Assembly (NCBI GenBank): GCA_031276335.1
Contig: JAISNH010000032.1
Location: forward strand, 1 to 13,933
Direction of reading: 5' to 3'
Source of the DNA: Rickettsiales bacterium
GTDB taxonomy: Bacteria > Pseudomonadota > Alphaproteobacteria > Rs-D84 > CACZYB01
Length of the DNA stretch: 13,933 nucleotides
Below the pieces are notes generated by a model that ran no database searches, had not been told where the DNA came from, and saw only the letters and a list, made by a program, of their open reading frames with translations. Positions 13,581-13,933 of this stretch are shown piece by piece; positions within the stretch are counted from its first letter, which is position 1, and every line of letters begins with the position of its first letter. Made by a program: the position numbers and the translations under genes.

Positions 13581-13635
13581 AAGGTTTTATTCGCTCGGGT
13601 TCTTCTGCTTCATCCCTCCCATTATACTAAAGTCC
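13581..13635 (+). repeat. Direct repeat, copy 2 (long)
   Basis: Begins AAGGTTTTATTCGCTCGGG, continues with TTCTTCTGCTTCATCCCTCC and ends AAAGTCC. It aligns with copy 3 at 13701-13746 with a few changes and a 6-base insertion (TGCTTC). Confidence 0.65.
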
Positions 13636-13700
13636 ATGCCAGCCTGACCGAAGTATCCTCGCGACGCAACCTAATCTCCTCGCTCACTCCGCTCGTCGAT

Positions 13701-13746
13701 AAGGTTTTGTACGCTCGGGTTCTTCATCCCTCATATGCCAAAGTCC
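13701..13746 (+). repeat. Direct repeat, copy 3 (long)
   Basis: Begins AAGGTTTTGTACGCTCGGG, continues with TTCTTCATCCCTC and ends AAAGTCC. It lies about 120 bases after copy 2 and close to the serS promoter. Confidence 0.65.
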
Positions 13747-13783
13747 GCAATGAATTTTTTGATAGATTTATTTCCGGCACATC

Positions 13784-13792
13784 TGTTATAAT
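13784..13792 (+). promoter_or_regulatory. Extended -10 promoter of serS
   Basis: A consensus TATAAT at 13787-13792 with TG one base upstream. No good -35 hexamer stands at 16-18 bp, so the extended -10 probably makes up for it. The serS ATG is 24 bases further on. Confidence 0.6.
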
Positions 13793-13816
13793 CCCCCTCG
13801 CAACGAAAGGGAACAG

Positions 13817-13933
13817 ATGCTAGACATAAAGTTCATACGCGAAAACGCGGACGCCGTAAAAAAGGCCGCCCGGGACAAAAACATCGACATCGGCATAGAC
13901 CGCCTGCTTGAGCTGGACCTCGAGCTGGCCGAG
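13817..13933 (+). CDS. serS: Seryl-tRNA synthetase, N-terminal fragment (cut by window end)
   Basis: Only the first 39 codons are inside the window. The start MLDIKFIRENADAVKKAA is the characteristic N-terminus of bacterial SerS, the beginning of the long helical arm that holds the extra arm of tRNA-Ser; the continuing DRLLELDLELAE fits the first helix. SerS is a class II enzyme that charges tRNA-Ser and the selenocysteine tRNA. The ATG has GAAAGGG 6 bases upstream and follows an extended -10 promoter. The frame is open to the last base, so the gene continues beyond the window. Confidence 0.9.
   Translation, partial: MLDIKFIRENADAVKKAARDKNIDIGIDRLLELDLELAE

Larger units (their letters stand above)
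13227..13816. other. Gene-free repeat region upstream of serS
   Basis: No gene is apparent in about 590 bases. The left half carries palindromic units of types B, C, A and D; a fifth, type C again, lies at 13549-13576 after an AT-rich stretch. The right half has three copies of a direct repeat based on CTTCATCCCTC, and the serS promoter. Each is listed separately. Confidence 0.7.

Noticed and set aside
13302..13746. A CRISPR array
   Set aside because: Repeats differ in sequence and orientation, and spacers are irregular in length; no cas gene is present.

Overview
The window looks like a chromosomal segment of a Gram-negative bacterium, most probably an uncultured alphaproteobacterium. The evidence is a periplasmic TolB, a LexA whose N-terminus has the alphaproteobacterial form (MLTKQQ start, SKSGIHRLI recognition helix), and a perfect GAAC-N7-GAAC direct repeat, the alphaproteobacterial type of SOS box, in front of recA. 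The core genes are GC-rich; several intergenic stretches and one hypothetical gene are clearly more AT-rich. Small secreted proteins with CPAGY-type repeats resemble those I associate with gut-dwelling uncultured alphaproteobacteria, but this last point is only an impression.

Layout. 1-267: no gene, two palindromic repeat units. 268-1587 (-): tolB. 1722-2003 (+): a small orphan protein resembling an acyl carrier protein without its serine. 2059-6522 (+): tightly packed trpS-argS-plsY-dprA, very likely one operon from a good promoter at 2006-2034. 6591-9286 (-): an AT-rich hypothetical gene just behind tRNA-Thr(UGU), a GNAT acetyltransferase, a DUF2062 membrane protein, and an XRE regulator. 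9287-9474: a promoter/operator region with a large dyad, shared with a divergent second XRE gene (9475-9867, +). 9912-11729 (+): lexA and recA, each with its own promoter overlapped by SOS half-sites. 11805-12269 (+): a NUDIX hydrolase. 12270-12626: an AT-rich, palindrome-dense element, either a structured RNA or the relic of an IS200/IS605-type end. 12627-13226 (+): two small secreted cysteine-containing proteins. 13227-13816: gene-free, with five palindromic units and three direct-repeat copies. 13817 onward (+): the first 39 codons of serS.

How the parts work together. trpS, argS, serS and tRNA-Thr serve translation, plsY serves phospholipid synthesis, and tolB serves envelope integrity. 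dprA, recA and lexA form a DNA-repair and recombination set: DprA loads RecA onto single-stranded DNA during transformation, and RecA filaments trigger LexA self-cleavage. The most unusual places are the divergent XRE pair, whose predicted promoters face each other across a dyad directly upstream of lexA-recA; the multi-hairpin element at 12424-12612 with mutually exclusive pairings; and the modular palindromic repeat family at both ends. I found no transposase, integrase, CRISPR array or phage structural gene.
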